A program made the position numbers and the translations under genes. Shown here in pieces: positions 1 to 7,586 of a stretch of 22,783 bases of DNA. Under the pieces are notes generated by a model, which worked only from the letters and a program-made list of their open reading frames with translations, was not told the DNA's origin and searched no databases. Each line of letters begins with the position of its first letter. Positions within the stretch are counted from its first letter, which is position 1. Source of the stretch: Pseudomonadota bacterium (lineage in GTDB: Bacteria > Pseudomonadota > Gammaproteobacteria > Burkholderiales > Burkholderiaceae_C); assembly GCA_023410975.1 (NCBI GenBank), contig JAEYPG010000726.1, forward strand, positions 1 to 22,783, written 5' to 3'.

Positions 1-461
1 GCGTTGAGGTCCACGCCCGGCGTGACGGCGAACAGCACGTGGCGCAGGCACACCCGCTCCGTGGCACCGAAGCGCGCCGGATGCGCGGCGTGGTGGCGCC
101 GCAGCGCCGCCTCGTCCGGCTCGGGCAGCCGCAGCTCCAGGGCCAGCAGCTCGTCGATGGCCTGCGAGGCCGCGGTGCTGGTGCTGCCGTCGAGCTGCGG
201 CGTGTCGTCCGCGTCCAGCCGCCCTGCGCATATCGCGGCCTGGCGCAGCAGTTCGATGCACGCGCGCTGGCGCAGCTCCGTCTCGTCCGGGCGCCGCCCC
301 TGCGCATGCAGCGGCACGCCGTTGACGCGCGCCACGGGCTCGTTGGGGTCCACCATGGGCGCGGCCATCGCCGGGAAGCCGTCGTGCTGGTGGTGATGGG
401 CCTGGGCCTTCTTCTGGCCGCCGCAACCGCAGCCGCCGTGGCCGCCTCCGCATCCGCTCAT
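1..461 (-). CDS. PpiC/NifM-like peptidyl-prolyl isomerase of the nar operon, C-terminus cut by window edge
   Basis: Partial gene: 153 codons are visible and the 3' end lies beyond position 1. The start is ATG at 461, with an AGGAACC ribosome site about 6 nt upstream. The protein begins MSGCGGGHGGCGCGG and continues with a His-rich stretch (residues about 22-27, HHHQHD), a likely metal-binding tail. After this comes a region around residues 45-150 (VARVNGVPL..., then RQRACIELLRQ and a RVCLRHVLF stretch near the cut) that resembles the SurA/NifM N-terminal fold leading into a parvulin domain; HVLF is typical of the first parvulin strand. Parvulin-type isomerases often follow narI in betaproteobacterial nar operons, where maturation of the reductase is the usual guess. 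It lies 50 bp after narI on the same strand, so co-transcription is likely. The catalytic domain is outside the window, so isomerase activity cannot be judged. Confidence 0.75.
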   Translation of the reverse strand, partial: MSGCGGGHGGCGCGGQKKAQAHHHQHDGFPAMAAPMVDPNEPVARVNGVPLHAQGRRPDETELRQRACIELLRQAAICAGRLDADDTPQLDGSTSTAASQAIDELLALELRLPEPDEAALRRHHAAHPARFGATERVCLRHVLFAVTPGVDLN

Positions 462-511
462 GATTGGTTCCTGTCTCAAGTCTGTTGCGTGAGCACCGGG
501 TTCGTGCCGCT

Positions 512-1315
512 TCAGTGCGCCCCGTGCGAGGGCTTCACCGTCCCGGCCGAGCCCGAGCCATGCACCTGCACCGCCGGACGCCCCACGGTGTTCTCCAGGG
601 TGCGACGCGGCGCCAGGTGGCCCGCGGGCAGGTTCAGCCGGCGGCTGCGCACCACCTGGTACGGCCGCAGCACGTAGGCCACCGAGGCCAGGCCGCTCCA
701 CACGTGCACCAGCCGCGTGAAGGGGAAGACCAGGAACAGCGTCATGCCCAGGATCATGTGGAGCTTGAACACCCAGCCCACCTGCGCCAGCTCCGCGCCG
801 TCCACGCGCAAGGTCACCACGCGCTGCGCCCAGTCGGCCAGCACCAGCATCACGCTGCCGTCCATGTGCTGCGCGGAGAACGGGATGCTCGCCAGCCCCA
901 GCGCCAGCTGCACCCACAGCAGGCCCAGCAGCATGATGTCGCTGGGCTTGGAGGTGGCGCGGATGCGCGGGTCCGACAGCCGGCGGTTGAGCAGGATGTT
1001 CACGCCCGTGAAGGCCATCAGCCCGGCCACGCCGCCGCTGGCCATGGCGATGAGCTGCTTGGCACCCGTGCCCAGGAAGGGCTCGTACAGCGCGTGCGGC
1101 GTGAGCATGCCCACCGTATGGCCGAACATCAGGAACAGCACGCCGGCGTGGAACAGGTTGCTGCCCACGCGCAGGCTGCCGCTGCGCAGCAGCTGCGAGC
1201 TGTCGCTCTTCCACGTGTACTGGTCGCGGTCGAAGCGGATCAGGCTGCCGACGAGGAAGACGGCCAGGCAGATGTAGGGATAGAGGCCGAAGAAGAAGTG
1301 GTCCAGGGCTTTCAT
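512..1315 (-). CDS. narI: Respiratory nitrate reductase gamma subunit (di-heme cytochrome b, quinol oxidase)
   Basis: 267 aa integral membrane subunit that oxidises quinol and passes electrons through two b hemes to NarH. Five hydrophobic segments are visible (about 8-25, 52-72, 88-110, 127-145, 182-200). The four heme-ligating histidines of the family are present: H56 and H66 (NLFHAGVLFLMFGH) and H186 and H204 (KLHMILG...RLVHVW), almost the same spacing as in E. coli NarI. The protein carries about 40 extra residues after the last membrane segment (from about 225, ending KPSHGAH) compared with the roughly 225-aa E. coli protein; this tail is Pro/Gly/His-containing and probably cytoplasmic. 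The start is ATG at 1315, preceded by AAGGAG, and it overlaps the narJ stop codon by four bases (ATGA), which indicates translational coupling. Confidence 0.97.
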   Translation of the reverse strand: MKALDHFFFGLYPYICLAVFLVGSLIRFDRDQYTWKSDSSQLLRSGSLRVGSNLFHAGVLFLMFGHTVGMLTPHALYEPFLGTGAKQLIAMASGGVAGLMAFTGVNILLNRRLSDPRIRATSKPSDIMLLGLLWVQLALGLASIPFSAQHMDGSVMLVLADWAQRVVTLRVDGAELAQVGWVFKLHMILGMTLFLVFPFTRLVHVWSGLASVAYVLRPYQVVRSRRLNLPAGHLAPRRTLENTVGRPAVQVHGSGSAGTVKPSHGAH

Positions 1316-2013
1316 GCTCGCGCTCCTTGGTTGGAAGCCGCGTGGGCGTTGTTCTTGCGCACGATGTGGATGGGTTGCGGCTGGCCGGGTGCGGCCTGTC
1401 CGCGGGTGCTGCAGCCGTCGAAGGCGGGCGGCTCGGCCCAGGCTTCGTCCAGGGGCTCATCGGCTTCCACCTTCACCGCCTGCGGCTTCTCGCCGGCGAG
1501 CTCCAGCACCGCGGCGATGACGCAGGCGTAGGGGCTGCCGCGCTTGAGCAGCGCGCTGAAGATGGCGTTGAGGATGTGCGCCATCTCGCCCAGGAACTCG
1601 CGGCCCACGGCGGGCGGCTGCGTGGAGACGAACTCCAGCACCACCGGCAGGTAGTCCGGCAGCTCCGCGTCGCCCAGGTGCAGCCCCGCCTGCGCGTAGG
1701 TGCCGATCAGGTCGATCATGGCCGGGCCGCGCTCGCGCGAGTCGCCGTGCACATGCTCGAACAGGTGCAGCGAGGTGGCGCGGCCGCGGTCGAAGGTTTC
1801 GACGAACTGCGCCTCGACCTCGAACGGGTCGGCCACGCCGAGCACCTTCATGAGTTGCCTCAACTCGGCGCGGCGCGCGGCGGGCAGCGCCGCCTCGTCG
1901 TCCAGCGCCTGCGCCAGCTCGGGCAGCGCCGCGCGCAGCTCGGGGCCCGGATAGCCCAGCAGCGCCGCCAGCACGCGGGCCGTGAGCCGGTGGTTCTTCA
2001 CCTTGTTGAACAT
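1312..2013 (-). CDS. narJ: Nitrate reductase molybdenum cofactor assembly chaperone
   Basis: 233 aa cytoplasmic, system-specific chaperone (TorD/DmsD superfamily) that binds apo-NarGH and is needed for molybdenum-cofactor and FS0 insertion before membrane attachment. The family signature is clear around residues 72-105: ETFDRGRATSLHLFEHVHGD followed by SRERGPAMIDL. The protein begins MFNKVKNHRL at ATG 2013, with AAGGAG about 9 nt upstream. The reading frame stays open much further upstream, but that extension is a frame shadow over narH and was discarded. The gene sits 17 bp after the narH stop and overlaps narI by four bases. The C-terminus (from about 190) is a variable, Pro/Gln/Ala-rich tail, as is usual in NarJ proteins. 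Confidence 0.96.
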   Translation of the reverse strand: MFNKVKNHRLTARVLAALLGYPGPELRAALPELAQALDDEAALPAARRAELRQLMKVLGVADPFEVEAQFVETFDRGRATSLHLFEHVHGDSRERGPAMIDLIGTYAQAGLHLGDAELPDYLPVVLEFVSTQPPAVGREFLGEMAHILNAIFSALLKRGSPYACVIAAVLELAGEKPQAVKVEADEPLDEAWAEPPAFDGCSTRGQAAPGQPQPIHIVRKNNAHAASNQGARA

Positions 2014-2030
2014 CACGTGCTCCTTGCCTC

Positions 2031-3563
2031 TCAGACGCTGGCCTGGATGGGGATGGTGCGGCGCTTCTTGGCGCCGAACAGGCTCGTCTCGCCCGCGCCG
2101 TCGGAGCAGCCGTTGCCGAAGCTGAAGCCGCAGCCGCCGCGCACGTCGAAGGCGTTCTCGGCGTACTCGCGGTGCGTGGTCGGGATGACGAAGCGGTCCT
2201 CGTAGTTGGCGATGGCCATGGTCTGGTACATCGCCTCGACCTCGGCCTGGTTCAGCCCCACCTGCGACAGCGCGGCCAGGTTCTCGCGCCCTTCCACGTG
2301 CTTGTCGCGCTGGTAGGCGCGCATGGCCAGCATGCGCTCCAGCGCGCGCACCACGGGCTTCTCGTCGCCGGCGGTCAGCAGGTTGGCGAGGTACTGCACG
2401 GGGATGCGCATCTGCTGCACGTCCGGGATCTCGCCGTTGACGCCCAGGTGCCCGGCCTGCGCGGCCGAGGTGATGGGCGACAGCGGCGGCACGTACCAGA
2501 CCATGGGCAGCGTGCGGTACTCGGGGTGCAGCGGCAGCGCCACCTTCCACTCCACCGCCATCTTGTAGACGGGGCTGCGGCGCGCGGATTCCAGCCACGC
2601 CTCGGGGATGCCGTCGGCGCGCGCCTGCTCGATCACCTGCGGGTCGTTCGGGTCCAGGAAGATGTCGAGCTGCGCCTGGTAGAGGTCCTTGTCGCGCTCC
2701 ACGCTGGCGGCGGCCTCGATGCGGTCCGCGTCATAGAGCAGCACGCCCAGATAGCGGATGCGGCCCACGCAGGTCTCGGAGCACACGGTGGGCTGGCCGG
2801 CCTCGATGCGCGGGTAGCAGAAGATGCACTTCTCCGCCTTGCCCGTCTCCCAGTTGTAGTAGATCTTCTTGTACGGGCAGCCCGAGACGCACATGCGCCA
2901 GCCGCGGCACTTGTCCTGGTCGATGAGGACGATACCGTCCTCCTCGCGCTTGTAGATCGAGCCCGAGGGGCAGGAGGCCACGCACGCCGGATTGAGGCAG
3001 TGCTCGCACAGGCGCGGCAGGTACATCATGAAGGTGTTCTCGAACTGGCCGACGATCTCCTTCTGCGCCGCCTCGAACGTGGCGAGATTCGCGTCCTTGC
3101 TGCGCTTGGAGAACTCGCCGCCCAGGATCTCCTCCCAGTTCGGGCCCCACTCGATCTTCTGCATGCGCTGGCCCGTGATCAGGCTGCGCGGGCGCGCGGT
3201 GGGCGCGGCCTTGCTCTCCGGCGCCGACTGCAGGTGGTCGTAGTCGAAGGTGAAGGGCTCGTAGTAGTCGTCGATCTGCGGCAGGTTCGGGTTGGCGAAG
3301 ATGCGCATGAGCAGCTTCCACTTGCCGCCCTGGCGCGGCTCGATCGAGCCGTCGGCGTTGCGCGTCCAGCCGCCGTTCCACTTGTCCTGGTTCTCCCACT
3401 CCTTGGGGTAGCCGATGCCGGGCTTGGTCTCGACGTTGTTGAACCAGGCGTATTCCAGGCCCTTGCGGTTGGTCCAGACGTTCTTGCAGGTGACGCTACA
3501 GGTGTGGCAGCCGATGCACTTGTCCAGATTGAGCACCATGCCGATCTGTGCACGTACTTTCAT
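2031..3563 (-). CDS. narH: Respiratory nitrate reductase beta subunit (Fe-S electron wire)
   Basis: 510 aa (E. coli NarH is 512), the cytoplasmic-face subunit carrying three [4Fe-4S] and one [3Fe-4S] cluster between NarI hemes and NarG. The first Cys group is C16, C19, C22 and C26 (DKCIGCHTCSVTCKNVW). The following groups are seen in LCEHCLNPACVASCP, DKCRGWRMCVSGCP and KCIFCYPRIEAG...CSETCVGRIRYLG. Trp replaces one Cys in CRGWRMC, the hallmark of the [3Fe-4S] site in this family, so it is not a defect. ATG 3563 (MKVRAQIGMVLNLDKC) was chosen because it aligns with family N-termini; 21 upstream in-frame codons run into the palindromic repeat and are not natural coding sequence. The ribosome site is weak (GGACAAGACC). 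The gene is separated from narG by 131 bp holding a repeat. Confidence 0.98.
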   Translation of the reverse strand: MKVRAQIGMVLNLDKCIGCHTCSVTCKNVWTNRKGLEYAWFNNVETKPGIGYPKEWENQDKWNGGWTRNADGSIEPRQGGKWKLLMRIFANPNLPQIDDYYEPFTFDYDHLQSAPESKAAPTARPRSLITGQRMQKIEWGPNWEEILGGEFSKRSKDANLATFEAAQKEIVGQFENTFMMYLPRLCEHCLNPACVASCPSGSIYKREEDGIVLIDQDKCRGWRMCVSGCPYKKIYYNWETGKAEKCIFCYPRIEAGQPTVCSETCVGRIRYLGVLLYDADRIEAAASVERDKDLYQAQLDIFLDPNDPQVIEQARADGIPEAWLESARRSPVYKMAVEWKVALPLHPEYRTLPMVWYVPPLSPITSAAQAGHLGVNGEIPDVQQMRIPVQYLANLLTAGDEKPVVRALERMLAMRAYQRDKHVEGRENLAALSQVGLNQAEVEAMYQTMAIANYEDRFVIPTTHREYAENAFDVRGGCGFSFGNGCSDGAGETSLFGAKKRRTIPIQASV

Positions 3564-3591
3564 GGTCTTGTCCAGTGATGCTTTGGAATCC

Positions 3592-3666
3592 CCGTTCGGG
3601 CTGAGCCTGTCGAAGGCCTGCCGCACAGCCGGGCTGCCGGCCCTTCGACGAGCTCAGGGCGAACGG
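3592..3666. repeat. 75-bp palindromic intergenic repeat, copy 1 (narG/narH gap)
   Basis: Imperfect inverted repeat with arms of about 27 bp. The left arm carries GTTCGGGCTGAGCCTGTCG (type A). The right arm, read in reverse complement, carries GTTCGCCCTGAGCTCGTCG (type B). It is the same element as those at 7501-7575 and 18214-18286 but inverted relative to them. Arms of this kind are widespread in Burkholderiales genomes and often give spurious peptides such as FGLSLSKP and RQAQGER. In the narGHJI mRNA it would fold into a long hairpin between the narG stop and the narH start. Confidence 0.88.
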
Positions 3667-3694
3667 AGAAATGGTTGATGTGGCGTGCTTTGGC

Positions 3695-6600
3695 TCAGGC
3701 GTGTGCGGCCGCAACCGGCTCGTCATCCAGCCAATCGACCTTGGCCATCTTGCGCACCACGACGAACTCGTCGCGGTTGGTGCCGATGGTCCCGTAGTAG
3801 TTGAAGCCGTAGCTGTACTGGGCGTAGCCGCCGATCATGTGCGTGGGCTTGACCACCACGCGCGTGACCGAGTTGTGGATGCCCCCGCGCGTGCCGGTGA
3901 TCTCGGCCCCCGGCGTGTTGATGATCTTTTCCTGCGCGTGGTACATCAGCGTCATGCCCTCGTTCACGCGCTGGCTCACCACCGCGCGCGCCGCGATGGC
4001 GCCGTTGGCGTTGAAGAGCTCGACCCAGTCGTTGTCCTGAATACCGGCCTTCTTCGCGTCCACCTCGCTCAGCCAGATCACGGGGCCGCCGCGGTTGAGC
4101 GTCAGCATCATCAGGTTGTCGCTGTAGGTGGAGTGGATGCCCCACTTCTGGTGCGGCGTGATGAAGTTGAGCGCGATCTCCTTGTGCCCGTTGGGCATGC
4201 GCTCCATCACCGGGCTCACGGCCTTGAGGTCCACCGGCGGGCGGTAGGCGACGAAGCCCTCGCCGAAGGCGCGCATCCAGTCATGGTCCTGGTAGAACTG
4301 CTGGCGCCCGGTGAGCGTGCGCCAGGGAATCAGCTCGTGCACGTTGGTGTAGCCGGCGTTGTACGAGACCTTCTCGCTCTCCAGCCCCGACCACGTGGGC
4401 GAGCTGATGATCTTGCGCGGCTGCGCCTGGACGTCGCGGTAGCGGATTTTTTCATCTTCGCGATGCAGGGCGAGATGGGTGTGATCGAGGCCCGTCTGCT
4501 TGCCCAAGGCGTCCCACGCCTTGACGGCGACATGGCCGTTGGTCTCCGGTGCCAGCATCAGCACGACCTCGGCCGCGTCGATGTCGGACTCGATCTTCGC
4601 CATGCCCTGCGAGACGCCCGGCTCCTGCACGCGGCCGTTGAGCTCGCGCAGCTGAGCCACTTCGTCCTTCGTGTCCCAGCCGATGCCCTTGCCGCCATTT
4701 CCGGCCTTCTCCATCAGGGGGCCCAGCGCCGTGAAGCGCTTGAAGGTGTTGGGATAGTCGCGCTCGACCACGGCGATGGACGGCGCCGTCTTGCCGGGGA
4801 TCAGCTCGCACTCGCCCTTCTTCCAGTCCTTCACGCCGAAGGGCTGCGCCATCTCGGCGGCGGTGTCGTGCATCAGCGGCGTGAGCACCACCTCCTTCTC
4901 GACGCCCAGGTGGCCGACGCAGACCTCGCTGAATTTCCTGGCGAAGCCCTTGTAGATCTCCCAGTCCGACTTGGCCTGCCACGCCGGGTCCACCGCCGCG
5001 GACAGCGGGTGGATGAAGGGATGCATGTCGGAGGTGTTGAGGTCGTTCTTCTCGTACCAGGTCGCCGTGGGCAGCACGATGTCCGAGTACAGGCAGGTGG
5101 TGCTCATGCGGAAGTCGAGCGTGACCACCAGGTCCAGCTTGCCTTCGGGCGCCTTGGCGTGCCACTTCACCTCGGTGGGCTTGGCCTCGTCCACGCCCAG
5201 GTCCTTGCCCTGCACGCCGTGCGTGGTGCCCAGCAGGTGTTTTAAAAAGTACTCGTGGCCCTTGCCGGACGAACCAAGGATGTTCGACCTCCAGACGAAC
5301 ATGTTCCGGGGCCAGTTGTCCGGGTGGTCCGGGTCCTCGCAGCTCATCTGCAGCGAGCCGTCCTTGAGGCCCTGCACCACGAAGTCCTTGGGCTCCATGC
5401 CTTGGGCCGCAGCCTTGGCGGCCAGCGTCAGCGGGTTGCTGCGCAGCTGCGGCGCGGAGGGCAGCCAGCCCATGCGCTCGGCGCGCACGTTGTAGTCGAT
5501 CATGCTGCCGCCGAACTTCGACTTGTCGGCCAGCGGCGAGAGGATCTCGTCGACGCCCAGGCGCTCGTAGCGCCACTGGTCGGTGTGGGCGTAGAAGAAG
5601 CTGGTGCTGTTCATCTGGCGCGGCGGGCGCAGCCAGTCCAGCGCGAAGGCCAGCGCCGTCCAGCCGGTCTGCGGGCGCAGCTTCTCCTGGCCCACGTAGT
5701 GCGCCCAGCCGCCGCCGCTCTGGCCGATGCAGCCGCACAGCATGAGCATGTTGATCACGCCGCGGTAGTTCATGTCGGCGTGGTACCAGTGGTTCATGGC
5801 CGCGCCGATGATGATCATCGACTTGCCGTGCGTCTTGTCCGCGGTGTCGGCGAACTGGCGCGCCACGGTGATGGCCTGCTCGCGCGGCACGCCCGTGATG
5901 CGCTCCTGCCATGCCGGCGTGTACGGGTGGTCGTCGTCGTAGCTCCTGGCCGCGACCTCGCCCGGCAGCCCGCGCGCCACGCCGTAGTTGGCCACCAGCA
6001 GGTCGAACACCGTGGCCACCAGCGCGCTGCGCTGCTCGCCTTCCTTGCCCAGCCTGATGCGCTGCACCGGCACGGCGCGGCGGATGACGTCGCCGGACTG
6101 CTGGTTGGCGTTGAAGTGCGGCGTCTCGATGCCGCCGAAGTACGGGAAGGCAACCATGGCGGTCTCGGCCTCCAGGCCGTCCACGGCAGCGCCTTCCAGC
6201 GCGCTGAGCTTCAGCTTCACGGCCTGGCCGTGGCGGGCCTCCTTGGCCTCCAGGTTCCACTGGCCCTGCGCCCTGCTCCAGCGAAAGCCGATGGAGCCGT
6301 TGGGCAGCACCACCTTGCCGCCCTCGTCGATGGCGACGGTCTTCCACTCCGGGTTCTCGGCCTGGCCCAGGTTGCCGTTGAAGTCGCTGGCGCGCAGGTA
6401 GTGCGCGGGCACGAGGGCCGTGCTGCCGTCGGCCAGCGCCTGCTCTTCCAGTTGCACCAGCAACGGCAGGTCGGTGTAGCGGCGCGCGTAGTCGTCGAAG
6501 TACGCACTGCGCTTGTCGAAGAAGAACTCCTTGAGGATGACGTGGCCCATGGCCATGGCCAGCGCGGCGTCGGTGCCCTGCTTGGGGTGCATCCACAGGT

Positions 6601-7477
6601 CGCACAGCTTGGCGACCTCGGAGTAGTCGGGCGTGACCGCCACGGTCTTGGCGCCCTTGTAGCGGACCTCGGTGAAGAAGTGCGCGTCGGGAGTGCGCGT
6701 CTGGGGCACGTTGGAACCCCAGGCGATGATGAAGTTGGCGTTGTACCAATCGGCCGACTCGGGCACGTCGGTCTGCTCGCCCCAGGTCTGCGGACTGGAG
6801 GGCGGCAGGTCGCAGTACCAGTCGTAGAAGCTCATGCACACGCCGCCGATGAGCGACAGGTAGCGCGAGCCCGCGGCATAGCTGACCATCGACATCGCCG
6901 GGATGGGCGAGAAGCCGATGATGCGGTCCGGCCCGTGCTTCTTGGCGGTGTAGACGTTGGCCGCGGCGATGATCTCGTTCACCTCGTCCCAGGTGCTGCG
7001 CACCATGCCGCCCAGGCCGCGCTGCTGCTGCCACTCGCGCCGCGCGTCGGCGTTCTCGACGATGTTGGCCCAGGCGTCCACCGGGCTCTTGGCCACCGCG
7101 CGCGCCGCGCGCCAGTGCTTGAGCAGCCGGCCGCGCACCATGGGGTACTTCACGCGGTTGGCGGAGTACAGGTACCAGCTGTAGGAGGCGCCGCGGGCGC
7201 AGCCGCGGGGCTCGTGGTTGGGCAGGTCCGGGCGCGTGCGCGGGTAGTCGGTCTGCTGCGTCTCCCAGGTGACGATGCCGCCCTTGACGTAGATCTTCCA
7301 CGAGCAGGAGCCCGTGCAGTTGGTGCCGTGGGTGGAGCGCACGATCTTGTCGTGCTGCCAGCGGGCGCGGTAGGCGTCCTCCCACGTGCGGTCTTCGCCC
7401 GTGGTGACGCCGTGGCCGGCGGAGAAGCTCTCCTTGGGCTGCGAGAAGTGGGTGAGTCGGTCGAGGAAGTGGCTCAT
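3695..7477 (-). CDS. narG: Respiratory nitrate reductase alpha subunit (Mo-bisMGD catalytic subunit)
   Basis: 1260 aa (E. coli NarG is 1247), reducing nitrate to nitrite in the cytoplasm as part of membrane-anchored NarGHI. The FS0 [4Fe-4S] ligands are visible as H50, C54, C58 and C93 (HGTNCTGSCSW ... EPRGCARG). The molybdenum ligand Asp is D223 in YCDLPPSSPQTWGEQTDVPE. The rest shows the expected family blocks (GSNVPQTRTPDAHF, HPKQGTDAALAMAMGHV, TCLYSDIVLPTATWYEKND, SVTRVVVKPTHMIGGYAQ). The start is ATG 7477 (MSHFLDRLTHFSQPKESFSAGHG), which matches the E. coli N-terminus; the ribosome site is poor (GAGACCT). The frame is uninterrupted. It lies 109 bp downstream of narK2, across palindromic repeat copy 2. 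Confidence 0.99.
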   Translation of the reverse strand: MSHFLDRLTHFSQPKESFSAGHGVTTGEDRTWEDAYRARWQHDKIVRSTHGTNCTGSCSWKIYVKGGIVTWETQQTDYPRTRPDLPNHEPRGCARGASYSWYLYSANRVKYPMVRGRLLKHWRAARAVAKSPVDAWANIVENADARREWQQQRGLGGMVRSTWDEVNEIIAAANVYTAKKHGPDRIIGFSPIPAMSMVSYAAGSRYLSLIGGVCMSFYDWYCDLPPSSPQTWGEQTDVPESADWYNANFIIAWGSNVPQTRTPDAHFFTEVRYKGAKTVAVTPDYSEVAKLCDLWMHPKQGTDAALAMAMGHVILKEFFFDKRSAYFDDYARRYTDLPLLVQLEEQALADGSTALVPAHYLRASDFNGNLGQAENPEWKTVAIDEGGKVVLPNGSIGFRWSRAQGQWNLEAKEARHGQAVKLKLSALEGAAVDGLEAETAMVAFPYFGGIETPHFNANQQSGDVIRRAVPVQRIRLGKEGEQRSALVATVFDLLVANYGVARGLPGEVAARSYDDDHPYTPAWQERITGVPREQAITVARQFADTADKTHGKSMIIIGAAMNHWYHADMNYRGVINMLMLCGCIGQSGGGWAHYVGQEKLRPQTGWTALAFALDWLRPPRQMNSTSFFYAHTDQWRYERLGVDEILSPLADKSKFGGSMIDYNVRAERMGWLPSAPQLRSNPLTLAAKAAAQGMEPKDFVVQGLKDGSLQMSCEDPDHPDNWPRNMFVWRSNILGSSGKGHEYFLKHLLGTTHGVQGKDLGVDEAKPTEVKWHAKAPEGKLDLVVTLDFRMSTTCLYSDIVLPTATWYEKNDLNTSDMHPFIHPLSAAVDPAWQAKSDWEIYKGFARKFSEVCVGHLGVEKEVVLTPLMHDTAAEMAQPFGVKDWKKGECELIPGKTAPSIAVVERDYPNTFKRFTALGPLMEKAGNGGKGIGWDTKDEVAQLRELNGRVQEPGVSQGMAKIESDIDAAEVVLMLAPETNGHVAVKAWDALGKQTGLDHTHLALHREDEKIRYRDVQAQPRKIISSPTWSGLESEKVSYNAGYTNVHELIPWRTLTGRQQFYQDHDWMRAFGEGFVAYRPPVDLKAVSPVMERMPNGHKEIALNFITPHQKWGIHSTYSDNLMMLTLNRGGPVIWLSEVDAKKAGIQDNDWVELFNANGAIAARAVVSQRVNEGMTLMYHAQEKIINTPGAEITGTRGGIHNSVTRVVVKPTHMIGGYAQYSYGFNYYGTIGTNRDEFVVVRKMAKVDWLDDEPVAAAHA

Positions 7478-7500
7478 TTGAGGTCTCGTGTTCGGTTTCC

Positions 7501-7575
7501 CCGTTCGCCCTGAGCTTGTCGAAGGGCCTGCAGCCGGGCTGGGCGGCAGGGCTTCGACAGGCTCAGCCCGAACGG
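7501..7575. repeat. 75-bp palindromic intergenic repeat, copy 2 (narK2/narG gap)
   Basis: Same element as 3592-3666 in the opposite orientation. The left arm is GTTCGCCCTGAGCTTGTCG (type B). The right arm, in reverse complement, is GTTCGGGCTGAGCCTGTCG (type A). The arms pair over about 27 bp around a GC-rich centre. It fills most of the 109-bp gap between the narK2 stop and the narG start, so it would form a stable hairpin in any narK-narG readthrough transcript. There is no uridine tract directly after it in the minus-strand sense. Confidence 0.88.
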
Positions 7576-7586
7576 AAAAATTTCAG

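Noticed and set aside
2014..2598. Long upstream extension of narJ
   Set aside because: It is a GC-rich shadow frame over narH; MFNKVKNHRL at 2013 has a proper ribosome site.
3564..3626. N-terminal extension of narH (21 codons)
   Set aside because: The extra codons are encoded partly by the palindromic repeat, and the family N-terminus starts at MKVRAQIG (3563).
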